Counted from the stretch's first letter, positions 19,091-28,579 are shown. The stretch: DNA of 64,000 bases from Afipia sp. (GCA_024707075.1 JANQAK010000001.1:1262001-1326000); one strand, 5' to 3'. Translations and numbers: made by a program. Notes: a model not told the origin generated them from the sequence alone.

Positions 19091-20500
19091 ATGAGCGATT
19101 TTCATTCTCTCTATTCGGTGCTGAAGCAGACCGCCGACCCGCTGGTGGCCGATGCGATCCAGAACCTTGTGGAGACCGGCGCCGATCATGAGCTAAATCG
19201 CATCAACCTCGTGGACTTCTCGGCCCAGCGCGGCCTCGACGAGGAGCGCGTGATCTCGGGATTCCTGCACGCTTCGCGGCTTGGCATCTTCGATCTGACG
19301 TGGAACGTGCTGTGCCCCGGATGCAGTGGCGTTCTCGGCGCGCATGACACGCTCAAGCAGCTCAAGCCGGAAGACTATCATTGCGGCCTCTGCGCCGCCG
19401 GATACGAGCCGTCGATCGACGATCAGGTCGAGGTCGCCTTCACCGTCAGCCCGCGGGTGCGGCGGATCGCGGCGCACGATCCCAATACGCTGCCGAGCTG
19501 GGATTACTGGCGGCAGATTTTCTGGAGTTCGGGAATCGACATCAATGAGGGGTCGTTCTCGCGGCTTGTGAACGAGGCGACGCTTGAGGCCATCGAACTC
19601 GCGCCGGGAGAGAAAGCTGTCGTGTCGTTGCAGCTTCCGGCCGAATTCGTGATCGTGTTCGAGCCGGTGACGCACTCCGCATTGTTCCTCGACGTTAAGG
19701 GCGAGCCGACCAAGGAAAAGCAAAACGCCTCGATGACCCTCGACGGCGTCCATGCGCCGACCGGCACGCTCGAAATGCGGCCCGGTCCGCTACGGCTTGC
19801 GCTGGACAACCAGACCGGTGCGCGTGTGCTGCCGTCGGTGTGGATCGCCGGCGACGCGCTCCACGATCTGCTCGGCAAGCGCAAGCCGATCGTCACTGCG
19901 AAACGCATCCTCGCCAACCAGACCTTCCGCGACGTCTACAAGGCGGACAATCTCAACATCGATCAGCGCCTCAAGATCACGTCGCTGACCTTCCTGTTCA
20001 CCGATCTCAAGGGATCGACCGCGCTCTATGAACGGGTCGGCGATCTCGCCGCGTTCGATCTGGTCCGCGCGCATTTCCGTGCGCTGCTGGAGATCATCGC
20101 GTCGGAAGCGGGCGCGGTGGTGAAGACCATCGGCGACGCGGTGATGGCGACATTCGTGCGGCCGGAGCAGGCGGTCGCGGCGGGCCTTCGCATGCGCAAG
20201 GCGATGGATGCGCTGAACGACCAGCGCGGCACGCAGGATCTGCTGGTCAAGATCGGCATCCACGAAGGCGCATGTCTCGCGGTGATGCTGAACGAGCGTC
20301 AGGACTATTTCGGCCAGACCGTGAATATTGCGGCGCGGGTGCAGGGCCAGGCCACCGAGCGGGCGATCAATGCCACCGAGCCGGTGGTCCGGTCCCCCGC
20401 CGTGATGGACCTTTTGAACAAGGCCGGGCTGCGGCCGGAGGAAAAGAGCGTCCAGTTGCGCGGGATTTCCGACAAGGTCGTGATCTACGAGATTCCGTGA
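19091..20500 (+). CDS. Class III adenylate/guanylate cyclase with N-terminal zinc-ribbon-like region
   Basis: 469 residues. The cyclase homology domain occupies about 300-465: FLFTDLKGST and IGDAVMATF supply the two metal aspartates, VKTIGD the purine-specifying lysine, and NIAARV the transition-state Asn/Arg. An Asp in QDYFGQ also fits cAMP specificity, so it is probably an active adenylate cyclase. The N-terminal part resembles DUF5939-type regions. It contains CPGC and CGLC spaced by about 27 residues, a plausible zinc site, but has no membrane helix, so the enzyme should be cytosolic. The activating input is unknown. Single gene flanked by repeats. Confidence 0.88.
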   Translation: MSDFHSLYSVLKQTADPLVADAIQNLVETGADHELNRINLVDFSAQRGLDEERVISGFLHASRLGIFDLTWNVLCPGCSGVLGAHDTLKQLKPEDYHCGLCAAGYEPSIDDQVEVAFTVSPRVRRIAAHDPNTLPSWDYWRQIFWSSGIDINEGSFSRLVNEATLEAIELAPGEKAVVSLQLPAEFVIVFEPVTHSALFLDVKGEPTKEKQNASMTLDGVHAPTGTLEMRPGPLRLALDNQTGARVLPSVWIAGDALHDLLGKRKPIVTAKRILANQTFRDVYKADNLNIDQRLKITSLTFLFTDLKGSTALYERVGDLAAFDLVRAHFRALLEIIASEAGAVVKTIGDAVMATFVRPEQAVAAGLRMRKAMDALNDQRGTQDLLVKIGIHEGACLAVMLNERQDYFGQTVNIAARVQGQATERAINATEPVVRSPAVMDLLNKAGLRPEEKSVQLRGISDKVVIYEIP

Positions 20501-20641
20501 CAGGGTTGTGTCAAAGGCGGTTCAGGCCGGCAGCAGAGGGGTCTTTTGCCGAAGGCGGTAGGCCGGAACCGGGCCAAGATTGCCAGAGTTTCATTTTCAG
20601 GCCATAGAACGGGAAGATTTTGTGCCTTAGGTTTTATCCGG

Positions 20642-20710
20642 GCATGATCTGATCCGAAAGCCGGTTCCCATCCGGGTCAAGCCCGAGGGCATGCGCTTCG
20701 GGATCATGCC
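20642..20710. repeat. Palindromic repeat (family F)
   Basis: Starts gcatgatctgatccgaaagc and ends cgcttcgggatcatgc, with complementary outer arms. Similar gcatgatc...gatcatgc elements are common in Bradyrhizobiaceae intergenic DNA (from memory). Confidence 0.6.
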
Positions 20711-20745
20711 TTCGTTCCAGGTCCTGTTTCCGATTGCAGAGATTG

Positions 20746-21226
20746 ATGCTCGATAAACTGCGCCACTTCATTTCGGACGTTGTTTCCCCCCTCCGGGTCT
20801 GAGAATCGCACCTTTGCCGACGGCGACTACCGGCTGGCGGCGACGGCCCTGCTCATTCACGTCATTTCTCTCGATGGCGAGCCGTCGGAGACCGAGAAGC
20901 GCAAGCTCCATGCGCTGCTCGAATACCGCTTTGAACTTGACCCGGGTACCGCCGACAAACTGATTGCGGACGCCACGCTGGTGGAAGGCGAGGCGGTCGA
21001 TCTGTATCATTTCACCAGCGTCATCATGCGCTCCGTCAACGAGGAAGGCCGGCTTCGCATTATCGAAATGATGTGGGAGCTTGTGTTCGCCGACGGCCAC
21101 GTCACCGAGTTCGAGGACAACATTGTCTGGCGCGCGGCGGATCTGCTCGGCATCTCGTCGCGCGACCGCATCAATCTCAAGCACCGCGTTGCCGATGGAC
21201 GGCTTGCGCCCGACACGGCATCGTAG
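20746..21226 (+). pseudogene. TerB-like (tellurite resistance B family) protein with an N-terminal frame change
   Basis: Reading from the ATG at 20746 gives MLDKLRHFISDVVSPLRV and then a TGA. Removing one C from the run of six C near 20788-20793 would give MLDKLRHFISDVVSPSGSEN joined to the long frame FADGDYRLAATALLIHVISLDG... that ends at 21226. The joined protein of about 160 residues is an all-helical TerB fold with the acidic LDGEPSETEK and FADGHVTEFED metal-binding-type motifs. Translation could instead begin at the TTG at 20780, giving 148 residues without the N-terminal helix. Cause: sequencing error in a C tract, real mutation, or tract-length phase switching. The molecular role of TerB proteins is poorly known. 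Confidence 0.75.
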
Positions 21227-21291
21227 TTTTTTGCATCTGTTTTCTGTGTCTTCCGATCCTCAGAACCAATGCCCACAACTGAAATGCAGTC

Positions 21292-22068
21292 ATGACTGAA
21301 CGCGTCACGGTGATCACGGGTGCCTCGTCGGGCATCGGCGCGGAGCTGGCGCGGATTTTCGCGGCGCACGGCCACAACACGGTGCTGATCGCGCGTCGCG
21401 CCGATCGTCTGAACCAGCTTGCCGACGAGATCGCGGCCACCGGCAAATCGCGACCGGCCGTGATGGTCTGCGATCTCAGCGAGCCGGGCGCCTGCGACCG
21501 CATCGACGCGGCGCTGAGGGCGATGAATGCCGAGGTCGAGACCGTGGTGAACAATGCCGGCTATGGCCTGTTCGGCGAAGCCGCGGAACTCGATCGCGCG
21601 CAGCAGCTTGCGATGGTCGATCTCAATGTCCGCGTGCTGACCGATCTTACGCTGCGTTTCGCGGATAGCCTGATCCGCCATCGCGGCGGCATTCTCAACG
21701 TCGCCTCGATCGCGTCGTTCCTGCCCGGTCCGCGGATGGCGGTCTATTACGCCACCAAGGCCTATGTGCTGTCCTTCACCGAGGCGATGCGCGGCGAACT
21801 GGGACCGAAGGGCGTTCGGGTCACGGCGCTGTGTCCGGGCACGGTGCCGACCGAATTTCAGGGCGTGGCCGGATTCAAGCCGGGGCTGGATTCTGCCGTG
21901 CTGAACCTGTCGGCGGCGGCGGTGGCGCGGGCCGGTTACCGGGGCCTGATGTCGAACAAGCGGCTGGTGCTGCCCGGCGTCGGCGTCCGGATGATCCCGT
22001 TCATGCTGCGTTTCGCCCCCCGCAGCCTGGTGCTGGCCTCGGTCGCCCGGGTGCAGCAGAAGCGATAG
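21292..22068 (+). CDS. Short-chain dehydrogenase/reductase (SDR), DltE-like
   Basis: 258 residues with the classical SDR signatures. The cofactor loop is TGASSGIGAELA at residues 9-20, and NNAG is in TVVNNAGYGLFG. The catalytic serine is in VASIASF, and YYATKAY carries the Tyr-x-x-x-Lys pair. The C-terminal extension (GYRGLMSNKRLVLPGVGVRM) is typical of the COG0300 short-chain dehydrogenases. Lys/Arg placement after beta-2 (ARRADRLNQL) suggests NADP. Substrate unknown. It lies 65 bp after the TerB-like gene, perhaps sharing its transcript. Confidence 0.9.
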   Translation: MTERVTVITGASSGIGAELARIFAAHGHNTVLIARRADRLNQLADEIAATGKSRPAVMVCDLSEPGACDRIDAALRAMNAEVETVVNNAGYGLFGEAAELDRAQQLAMVDLNVRVLTDLTLRFADSLIRHRGGILNVASIASFLPGPRMAVYYATKAYVLSFTEAMRGELGPKGVRVTALCPGTVPTEFQGVAGFKPGLDSAVLNLSAAAVARAGYRGLMSNKRLVLPGVGVRMIPFMLRFAPRSLVLASVARVQQKR

Positions 22069-22100
22069 AGCTGCGGTCACAAAATACGCGTTCCTGGAGC

Positions 22101-22239
22101 GTCATCCTGAGGTGCGAGCCGTTTTCGGCGAGCCTCGAAGGATGGCGATCCCGCCGTCACCCTTCGAGGCCCATAGCCGTTCGAAGAACGGCGTTCTTTC
22201 GAACGCCTATTGCTACGCTACGGCACCTCAGGGTGACGG
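22101..22239. repeat. REP-like element (family C), 139 bp
   Basis: Fills most of the gap between the SDR and glutamine amidotransferase genes. Outer arms are gtcatcctgaggtgcgagcc and gcacctcagggtgac. An inner stem ccgttcgaagaacgg / cgttctttcgaacg forms a second hairpin. Nothing else is evident in 22240-22381. Confidence 0.7.
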
Positions 22240-22381
22240 CGGTCGGTAAGCGCCTGCATCCGACCGGCGCAGATCACATCCGCGAAATTCCGGCTCGACG
22301 CCGCCCCCGCAACACAATATTTTCAGTTTCGGCGTTCAATGGAGACGTTTATCCTCTGCCGGGGATTGAGAAGACGGTTTT

Positions 22382-23206
22382 ATGTTACGGCGTGACGGCG
22401 ATCGAGCGACGGATTCCGGCCTGAGCAGTTTCGGCCCGACCACCTGCGGCCGGTTCACGGCGCTTCCGGTGCTGATTATCCTGCACGGGCCGATGTCCAC
22501 CCCCGGACGGGTCGGGAATGCGCTGCGGGCGATGAATCACCCTCTCGACATCCGCCGCCCGGTGTTCGGCGATCCGCTGCCCGACACGCTCGAACATCAT
22601 GCCGGCGCGATCATGTTCGGCGGCCCGATGAGCGCCAACGACACCGAAGATTTCATCCGGCGCGAGATCGACTGGCTGGCCGTGCCGCTTCAGGAGAAGC
22701 GGCCCTATCTCGGCATCTGTCTCGGCGCGCAGATGCTCGCCAAACATCTCGGGGCCACCGTCGCCCCGCATCCCGAAGGCCGCGCCGAGATCGGCTATTA
22801 CCCGATCCGCCCGACCGAAGCCGGCCGCAGCATCTGCTCGCGCTGGCCCGATCATGTCTATCACTGGCACCGCGAAGGCTTCGATCTTCCCGCCGGCACC
22901 GAGCTGCTGGCCGAAGGCGACGATTTTCCGGTGCAGGCGTTCCACACCGAACGCTGTTTCGGCATCCAGTTTCATCCCGATGTCACCCACGCGATGATGC
23001 ACCGCTGGACCACGCGCGGGCATGAGCGCATGTCGCTGCCCGGCGCGCGCGAACGCGCCGAGCATTTTGCCGGCCGCATGGTGCACGATCATTCCGAGCG
23101 GGTGTGGCTGTCGGCATTTCTCGACGGCTGGCTGCACCGGCCGCCGCGCGTGCAGACACCGGCGAATGGCTCCGGCGGATCGATCGCTTCGCTCGCGGCG
23201 GAGTAG
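22382..23206 (+). CDS. Class I glutamine amidotransferase-like protein (GuaA-N/COG0518 type)
   Basis: 274 residues from the ATG at 22382. The first about 28 residues precede the domain and the real start may be slightly later. The fold begins PVLIILHGPMSTPGRVGNAL. FGGPMSAND is the oxyanion strand, GICLGAQMLA carries the nucleophilic cysteine, and FGIQFHPDVT carries the catalytic histidine. The third triad residue is Asp (HPD) where most family members have Glu (HPE). As a stand-alone amidotransferase domain it may hydrolyse a gamma-glutamyl compound or serve an unlinked synthetase. Bradyrhizobiaceae have close relatives of unknown function. Confidence 0.82.
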   Translation: MLRRDGDRATDSGLSSFGPTTCGRFTALPVLIILHGPMSTPGRVGNALRAMNHPLDIRRPVFGDPLPDTLEHHAGAIMFGGPMSANDTEDFIRREIDWLAVPLQEKRPYLGICLGAQMLAKHLGATVAPHPEGRAEIGYYPIRPTEAGRSICSRWPDHVYHWHREGFDLPAGTELLAEGDDFPVQAFHTERCFGIQFHPDVTHAMMHRWTTRGHERMSLPGARERAEHFAGRMVHDHSERVWLSAFLDGWLHRPPRVQTPANGSGGSIASLAAE

Positions 23207-23246
23207 TTCTTCTCAAACAATATTCGATGTCGATTTAATACTCGGA

Positions 23247-23368
23247 GTCGTCCCGGCGCAGGCCGGGACCCATAACCACTAGTTTATCCAGTGAAGCGCG
23301 ATAGTTGAACATTTCTTTGCTACGCAGTTCTGACAGGGAGTATGGGTCCCGGCCTGCGCCGGGACGAC
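23247..23368. repeat. Composite inverted-repeat element (family A), 122 bp
   Basis: 27-base arms at 23247-23273 and 23342-23368 in inverted orientation. The spacer starts aaccac and ends ctgacagggagt, as in the copy at 6341-6471. Confidence 0.8.
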
Positions 23369-23392
23369 CCGCAGGAAGATCGTTATCGAACG

Positions 23393-24619
23393 CTATGGAT
23401 CGGTCGCCTTCGTCACAATGTCGATCTCCGATGTCAGCGTGCGATGCACCGGGCACTTGTCCGCGATCTCCATCAGCTTCCTGCGCTGCTCGGCATCGAG
23501 AGCGCCGTCCATCGTGATGGTGCGCTCGATGCGGCTGATCATGCCTTCCTGCGTTTCGCAGGTTTCGCAGTCCTTCGCGTAGATGCGTCCATGCTTCAGC
23601 GTCACCGTGACGCGATCCAGCGGAATCGATTTGCGCTCGGCATAGAGCCGCATGGTCATCGACGTGCAGGCGCCAAGCGCCCCGAGCAGGAAATCATAAG
23701 GTCCGGGTCCGGTGTCGTGGCCGCCGACCTCGACAGGTTCGTCGGCGAGAATCCGGTGCCTGCCTGCCGCGATCACGTTCTGGAGTTTGCTGGCGCGGGT
23801 TTCGCCGACGGTGACGAAGCCTGCGGGCGGATCGGCCACGACAGCGGTCGCCGCCGCCGGAACGTCGAGATAGCGCATCGCCCAGGCGGCGATCATGTCG
23901 GCGACATAGACCGCGTCGCGCTTCTGCGTCAGCAGATGGTCTGCGCCCGTCAGCGAGATGAAGCTCTTGGGATGTTTCGCCGCGACGAAAATGCGGGTGG
24001 CGTTGTCGATGCCGACATGGTCGTCGGTGGGCGAATGGAAGATCAGCAGCGGCTTGTGAAGTTTCGCGACGGTGTCGGTCAGCCTGTGTTCGGCGATGTC
24101 GTCGAGAAATTCGCGCTTGATGCGGAACGGCCGTCCGGCGAGCGAGACTTCAAGCTCGCCCTGTTCGCGGATCGCGGGGATGTGATCCTTGAACAGGTGC
24201 GTGACATGCGCGGGATCGGAGGGTGCCGCGATGGTCGCAATGCATCTGGCTTCCGGAATCTGTGAAGCCGCCGCGAGGATCGCGGCGCCGCCGAGACTGT
24301 GGCCGATCAGGATCGCGGGCGCGCGTTGTGTGTTGCGCAGGTGATCCGCCGCCAGCACCAGATCGGCGATGTTCGACGAGAAGGTGGTGTTGGCGAATTC
24401 GCCCTCGCTGGCCCCGATGCCGGTGAAATCGAACCGCAGCGTGGCGATGCCGTGTTTCGCGAGGCCCTCGGCGATCCGCTTGGCGGCGAGCACGTCCTTG
24501 CCGCAGGTGAAGCAGTGCGCCAGCAGCGCATAGGCGGTGGGCGTGCCGTCCGGCAGATCCAGCGAGGCGGCCAGCATCTGTCCGTCGGACCCGGGAAACT
24601 GGAATTTTTCGGTCGGCAT
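23393..24619 (-). CDS. Bifunctional alpha/beta hydrolase - OsmC family protein
   Basis: 408 residues from the ATG at 24619 (MPTEKFQFPG); the earlier in-frame ATG at 24709 adds unrelated repeat-derived sequence. Residues about 1-255 form an alpha/beta hydrolase with the nucleophile elbow GHSLGGAA, an acid in SPTDDHVG and His in GADHLL. Residues about 265-408 form an OsmC/Ohr-like domain with GACTSMTMRLYAERK and CPVHRTL, the two redox cysteines used against organic hydroperoxides. The fusion is a known COG1073-COG1765 arrangement. A combined role in removing oxidised esters is inference. Confidence 0.9.
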   Translation of the reverse strand: MPTEKFQFPGSDGQMLAASLDLPDGTPTAYALLAHCFTCGKDVLAAKRIAEGLAKHGIATLRFDFTGIGASEGEFANTTFSSNIADLVLAADHLRNTQRAPAILIGHSLGGAAILAAASQIPEARCIATIAAPSDPAHVTHLFKDHIPAIREQGELEVSLAGRPFRIKREFLDDIAEHRLTDTVAKLHKPLLIFHSPTDDHVGIDNATRIFVAAKHPKSFISLTGADHLLTQKRDAVYVADMIAAWAMRYLDVPAAATAVVADPPAGFVTVGETRASKLQNVIAAGRHRILADEPVEVGGHDTGPGPYDFLLGALGACTSMTMRLYAERKSIPLDRVTVTLKHGRIYAKDCETCETQEGMISRIERTITMDGALDAEQRRKLMEIADKCPVHRTLTSEIDIVTKATDP

Positions 24620-24769
24620 GGTCGGCCCTCGTCGCGGCTGGAATTGCACGGTTGGATGCGCGGCTTCCGGCCTCGACAGTAGCATCGTCATGGCCGGGCT
24701 CGCAGCCAACTTTAGGCAGGCTGCGTAGACTTGCCTGCCCGGCCATCCACGTCGGGGTCATTTTCGGCT

Positions 24770-24902
24770 GTCATTCCGGGGCGCGAGCACTTGCGAGCGA
24801 GCCCGGAATCCAGCGGTTGTTTCCGATGAACTCTTCGGGATTCCGGATCAGCCCGCAACGGCATCGAGCCGGCCTTCGTTGGCGGGCTGTCCGGAATGAC
24901 GT
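24770..24902. repeat. REP-like inverted repeat near tRNA-Ala
   Basis: Outer arms gtcattccggggcgcgag and tgtccggaatgacg are complementary. An inner cccggaatccagcgg / gattccggatcagcc pair adds stems. Confidence 0.55.
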
Positions 24903-24923
24903 GTCGGAAAATTCAAGGAGTGT

Positions 24924-24999
<76 letters not shown>

Positions 25000-25239
25000 T
25001 TGATCGGCCGGGCCGAAAACGGCGGCGGCGGACAAGCGGGGCCATTTACAATCCCGATCATGGCCAAGTCAAGAACGCCGGAAATCGCCGTTTTTGGGCG
25101 CGTATTCCGCAAAAGGGGAGCACCGGTTTTGCGGCCGGAATACGCGCAAAACATCAAAACTGGCCCGGAAACCTCCCTTGTTTGCAGCGCCGCGAACCGG
25201 TATTGAGGCGGAGGTCCCCGGAAGCGAGCCAGCACCCTC

Positions 25240-25530
25240 ATGCGCGCCATTCTCGACATCATCCTCATTATCCTGGATCTGTACGTCTGGCTGCTGATCG
25301 CCTCGGCGATCCTGTCCTGGCTGATAGCGTTCAACGTCGTGAACACCCGCAACGGGTTCGTCGCGGCGGTGGCCGAGTTCCTCTACAAGATCACCGAGCC
25401 GGTGCTGCGGCCGATCCGCAACATCATGCCGAACTTCGGCGGCCTCGACATCTCGCCGATTATCGTCATCCTCATCATCATGTTCATCCAGCGCGTGATT
25501 ACCTATTACATCTATCCGAACGTGATCTGA
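25240..25530 (+). CDS. YggT family membrane protein
   Basis: 96 residues with two hydrophobic segments (about 3-30 and 67-90) and the family core AFNVVNTRNGFV...LYKITEPVLRPIRNIMPNFGGLDISPIIVIL. YggT proteins are linked to cell-envelope and division processes and, in some bacteria, osmotic resistance; the mechanism is unclear. It precedes yggU (DUF167) by 21 bp and then folD, a conserved adjacency suggesting one transcript. Confidence 0.93.
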   Translation: MRAILDIILIILDLYVWLLIASAILSWLIAFNVVNTRNGFVAAVAEFLYKITEPVLRPIRNIMPNFGGLDISPIIVILIIMFIQRVITYYIYPNVI

Positions 25531-25551
25531 TCGCACGAGGCCGCTGATTTC

Positions 25552-25875
25552 TTGACTGTTCCGTGGCGTTATTCCGCTCAAGGTGTCGCCATCGCGTTGC
25601 GCGTCACCCCGCGCGGCGGTTCCGACGCCATCGACGGCATTGAAACGCTGTCCGACGGACGCAGCGTCGTGAAGGTCCGCGTCCGCGCCATCGCCGATGG
25701 CGGCGCGGCCAACCGCGCGGTGACCGAACTGCTCGCCAAGGCGCTGCGCGTGCCGAAAAGCCATGTGCGGGTTCTGTCCGGCACGACCTCGCGCCACAAG
25801 CAGGTGGCGGTGGACGGCGACCCGAAACAACTGGGCGAGGCCCTGAGCGTCCTGATGGCGGCCAAAGAGACCTGA
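25552..25875 (+). CDS. DUF167 (YggU) family protein
   Basis: 107 residues reading from a TTG start at 25552. No ATG lies near the expected N-terminus, and the residues PWRYSAQGVAIALRVTPRGG fit the start of the fold. It carries the family signature VKVRVRAIADGGAANRAVTELLAK. The fold is a small alpha/beta domain of unknown function, widespread next to yggT. The gene ends 12 bp before folD. Confidence 0.88.
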   Translation: MTVPWRYSAQGVAIALRVTPRGGSDAIDGIETLSDGRSVVKVRVRAIADGGAANRAVTELLAKALRVPKSHVRVLSGTTSRHKQVAVDGDPKQLGEALSVLMAAKET

Positions 25876-25887
25876 CGAGAAAAGCTG

Positions 25888-26772
25888 ATGCCGGCAAGAA
25901 TCATCGATGGAAAAATCATTGCCGCCGACCTGCGCACCCGCGTCGCGGCTGAGGTGGCGCGGGTGAAGCGCGATCACGGTCTGGTGCCGGGGCTGGCGGT
26001 GGTTCTTGTGGGGAATGATCCCGCCTCCGAGGTCTATGTCCGCAACAAGGCCAAGCAGACCGAGGCCGCCGGCATGGCATCGTTCGAGCACAAGCTCGCC
26101 GCCGACACGCCGCAGAAAGACTTGCTGGCGCTAATCGCGAAGCTCAACGCCGATGCCAGCGTACACGGCATTCTGGTGCAACTGCCGCTTCCCGCCGGTC
26201 TCGACACCCAGACGGTCATCAACGCGATCGATCCGGCGAAGGATGTCGATGGCCTGCATCCGATCAATGCCGGGCGGCTCGCCACCGGCCTGCCGGCGCT
26301 GACGCCGTGCACGCCGCTCGGCTGCATCATCCTCGCGAAGACCGTTCACGCCTCGCTGGAAGCGATGAACGCCGTTATCATCGGCCGCTCCAATCTGGTG
26401 GGCCGACCGCTGGTGCAATTGCTGCTCAACGAGAACGCCACCGTCACCATCGCGCATTCGCGCACGCGCGATCTCGCTGACATCTGCAAGCGCGCCGACC
26501 TGCTGCTGGCTGCGGTAGGCAAGCCGGAGATGGTGAAGGGATCTTGGATCAAGCCCGGCGCGACGGTGATCGACGTCGGCATCAACCGGATTCCCGGCGC
26601 GGACGGGAAAAACAGACTGGTCGGCGATGTCGCCTATCAGGAGGCGCTCGGCGTTGCCGGCGCGATCACGCCGGTGCCGGGCGGTGTCGGCCAGATGACG
26701 GTGGCGTGCCTCTTGGTCAACACGCTGCGCGCGGCCTGCGCGATCAAGGGCATTGCCGCGCCGGCGGTGTGA
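25888..26772 (+). CDS. folD: Methylenetetrahydrofolate dehydrogenase / methenyltetrahydrofolate cyclohydrolase
   Basis: 294 residues. It interconverts 5,10-methylene-, methenyl- and 10-formyl-THF in cytoplasmic one-carbon metabolism. Motifs: [25 protein letters not shown], with the catalytic Lys of the YxxxK pattern; [20 protein letters not shown]; the cofactor loop [17 protein letters not shown] near 165-182; and [15 protein letters not shown] at the C-terminus. Last gene of the yggT-yggU-folD run. Immediately followed by a family A repeat. Confidence 0.97.
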   Translation: MPARIIDGKIIAADLRTRVAAEVARVKRDHGLVPGLAVVLVGNDPASEVYVRNKAKQTEAAGMASFEHKLAADTPQKDLLALIAKLNADASVHGILVQLPLPAGLDTQTVINAIDPAKDVDGLHPINAGRLATGLPALTPCTPLGCIILAKTVHASLEAMNAVIIGRSNLVGRPLVQLLLNENATVTIAHSRTRDLADICKRADLLLAAVGKPEMVKGSWIKPGATVIDVGINRIPGADGKNRLVGDVAYQEALGVAGAITPVPGGVGQMTVACLLVNTLRAACAIKGIAAPAV

Positions 26773-26796
26773 GCGAAGCGTCGCTCCATTTCCGAT

Positions 26797-26913
26797 GTCG
26801 TCCCCGCGAAGGCGGGGACCCATACTCCCTGTCATCGTTTCTTGAAAAATGTCTGGCTCGCGTCCTCACCGGATAAGCCGGTGGTGATGGGTCCCGGCCT
26901 GCGCCGGGACGAC
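26797..26913. repeat. Composite inverted-repeat element (family A), 117 bp
   Basis: Arms at 26797-26823 and 26887-26913. It fills the convergent gap between folD and the M20 peptidase gene and could act as a bidirectional transcription barrier. Confidence 0.8.
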
Positions 26914-26935
26914 GCAAATATTTGCCTCGCACCGC

Positions 26936-28424
26936 TTACTGGGGACCCGCCGTATTCTGCACCAGCCGGCGGTAGAAGCGGATCATGTCGGCGTAGTTCG
27001 CCACGCTCAGCCGCTCGTTGGTGCCGTGAAAGCGATTGAGGTCTTCGGCCGTCGCGCGCACCGGCGAGAAGCGGAAGATGCTGTCGGTCACGTCGAGATA
27101 GTTGCGCGAGTCCGTCGCCGCGATCATCAGTCCGGGCACCACCATCGCGTCCGGAAAAATCTCGCGGATCGTCCGGTTCACCGCCTGATAGTCCGGCCCG
27201 GCGGTGGATGTCACCGGCGGCGGATTGGTGTTGCCGGGAAGCGGCGTCACCCTGACGCCGTCGTCCGCGATCACGGATCTGACGCGGGCGATCACGCTGT
27301 CCTCGGTTTCGCCCGGTAGCAGGCGGAAATTCACCGTGGCCTCGGCGCGGCCGGGCAGCACGTTCTCCTTGTTGCCGGCGTTGAAGATCGTCAGCGCCGT
27401 CGTGGTGCGGATGGTGGCCGCAGTCTGTGCTCCCTTTTCCATCTGGCTGCGGACGAGGGGTTCGAGCAGCCAGAGATCTCGACAGCGCAACGCGGGCGCC
27501 GAAATTCATTTCGGGCGCGGCGGCTTCCAGTGTGTCGCGCATCACGCCCTTGACCGCCGCCGGGAATGGATTGCTTTCCAGCCGCGCCAGCGCCGCGCTG
27601 AGCCTGCCGATGGCGGTGTCGCGCGGCGGCATCGACGAATGGCCCGGCGTCGCGGTGGTGGACAGATTGAGCGTGACGTAACCCTTCTCTGCGATGCCGA
27701 TCAGCGCCACCGGCCTGTCGGCGCCCTTGATGATGCCGTCGGTGATCAGAAGTCCTTCGTCGAACGCGAAGCCGAGGCGCACGCCGCGGGACTGCAACAG
27801 CTTCGCCATCGCGGTCGCGCCGCGCTTGCCGGAAACTTCCTCGTCATGCCCGAAGGCGAGATAGACCGTGCGCTTCGGGCGGAAATTTTCCTTTGCAAGC
27901 TGCTCGGCCGCTTCGAGCATGGCGAACAGGTTGCCCTTGTCGTCCCACGAGCCGCGGCCCCAGATGAAACCGTCCTTGATCGATCCCTCGAACGGGGGCA
28001 CCTGCCAGTCGCCTTCGGTGCCGGGCGCGATCGGTACCACGTCCTGATGCGCGAGCAGCGCGATCGGCGCGGCGTTCGGATCGGTGCCTTCCCAGGTGTA
28101 GAGCAGGCTGTAATTGGCGACGATCTCGCGCTTCGCTGCGGCATGAAGCGCCGGGAAACTTCTGGCAATGTGGTCATGCAGCGCGCGAAAGGCGTCGGCG
28201 CCCTGATCGGCGTCGGTGGCGCTCGCGATGGTCTGGAGCCGGACCGCCGCGCCGAGCCGCTCTGCGGCAGCCTGCACGTCAACGGGCGCGGGTGCGACCG
28301 GCGCGGCCGCGATCTGCTGCGAGGGCTTGCGCCATGCATTCGCGACCAGCACGGCGGCAAGCACAACGGCGACGGCGATCAGGACGAGGGCCATGTTGCG
28401 AAGGAATCTGAGCAAACGGCGCAT
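26936..28424 (-). pseudogene. M20 family metallopeptidase (membrane-anchored), with one frame change
   Basis: Begins at the ATG at 28424 (MRRLLRFLRNM...) with an N-terminal TM anchor (about residues 8-30). The first frame carries LLAHQDVVP, WGRGSWDDKGN and FGHDEEVSGKRG, which are the metal-binding and catalytic residues of the PM20D1/CPS1 branch of M20. It runs to GARVALS near 27483. There one extra base (gtcgAgatctc on the minus strand) moves the frame. The other frame continues LWLLEPLVRSQMEKG to FHGTNERLSVANY, including the last zinc-ligand histidine, and ends at 26936. The intact product would be about 495 residues. As written, the first frame makes a chimeric tail and lacks the last ligand. 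Real pseudogene or sequencing indel. Confidence 0.8.
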
Positions 28425-28467
28425 CGCATGTCCTGTATGATCGGGGCCGGGGTTCAAGACCCACGTT

Positions 28468-28549
28468 CGTCATTGCGAGGAGCGTTGGCGACGAAGCAAT
28501 CCAGCTCTTCCTTATAGCCCTGGATTGCTTCGCTTCGCTCGCAATGACG
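28468..28549. repeat. REP-like element (family B), 82 bp
   Basis: Complementary arms cgtcattgcgaggagcg... and ...cgctcgcaatgacg with inner gaagcaatccag / ctggattgcttc. Between the M20 gene start and ppa. Confidence 0.75.
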
Positions 28550-28579
28550 GGTAACCTGGATCGCGGCCTGAATAAGACA

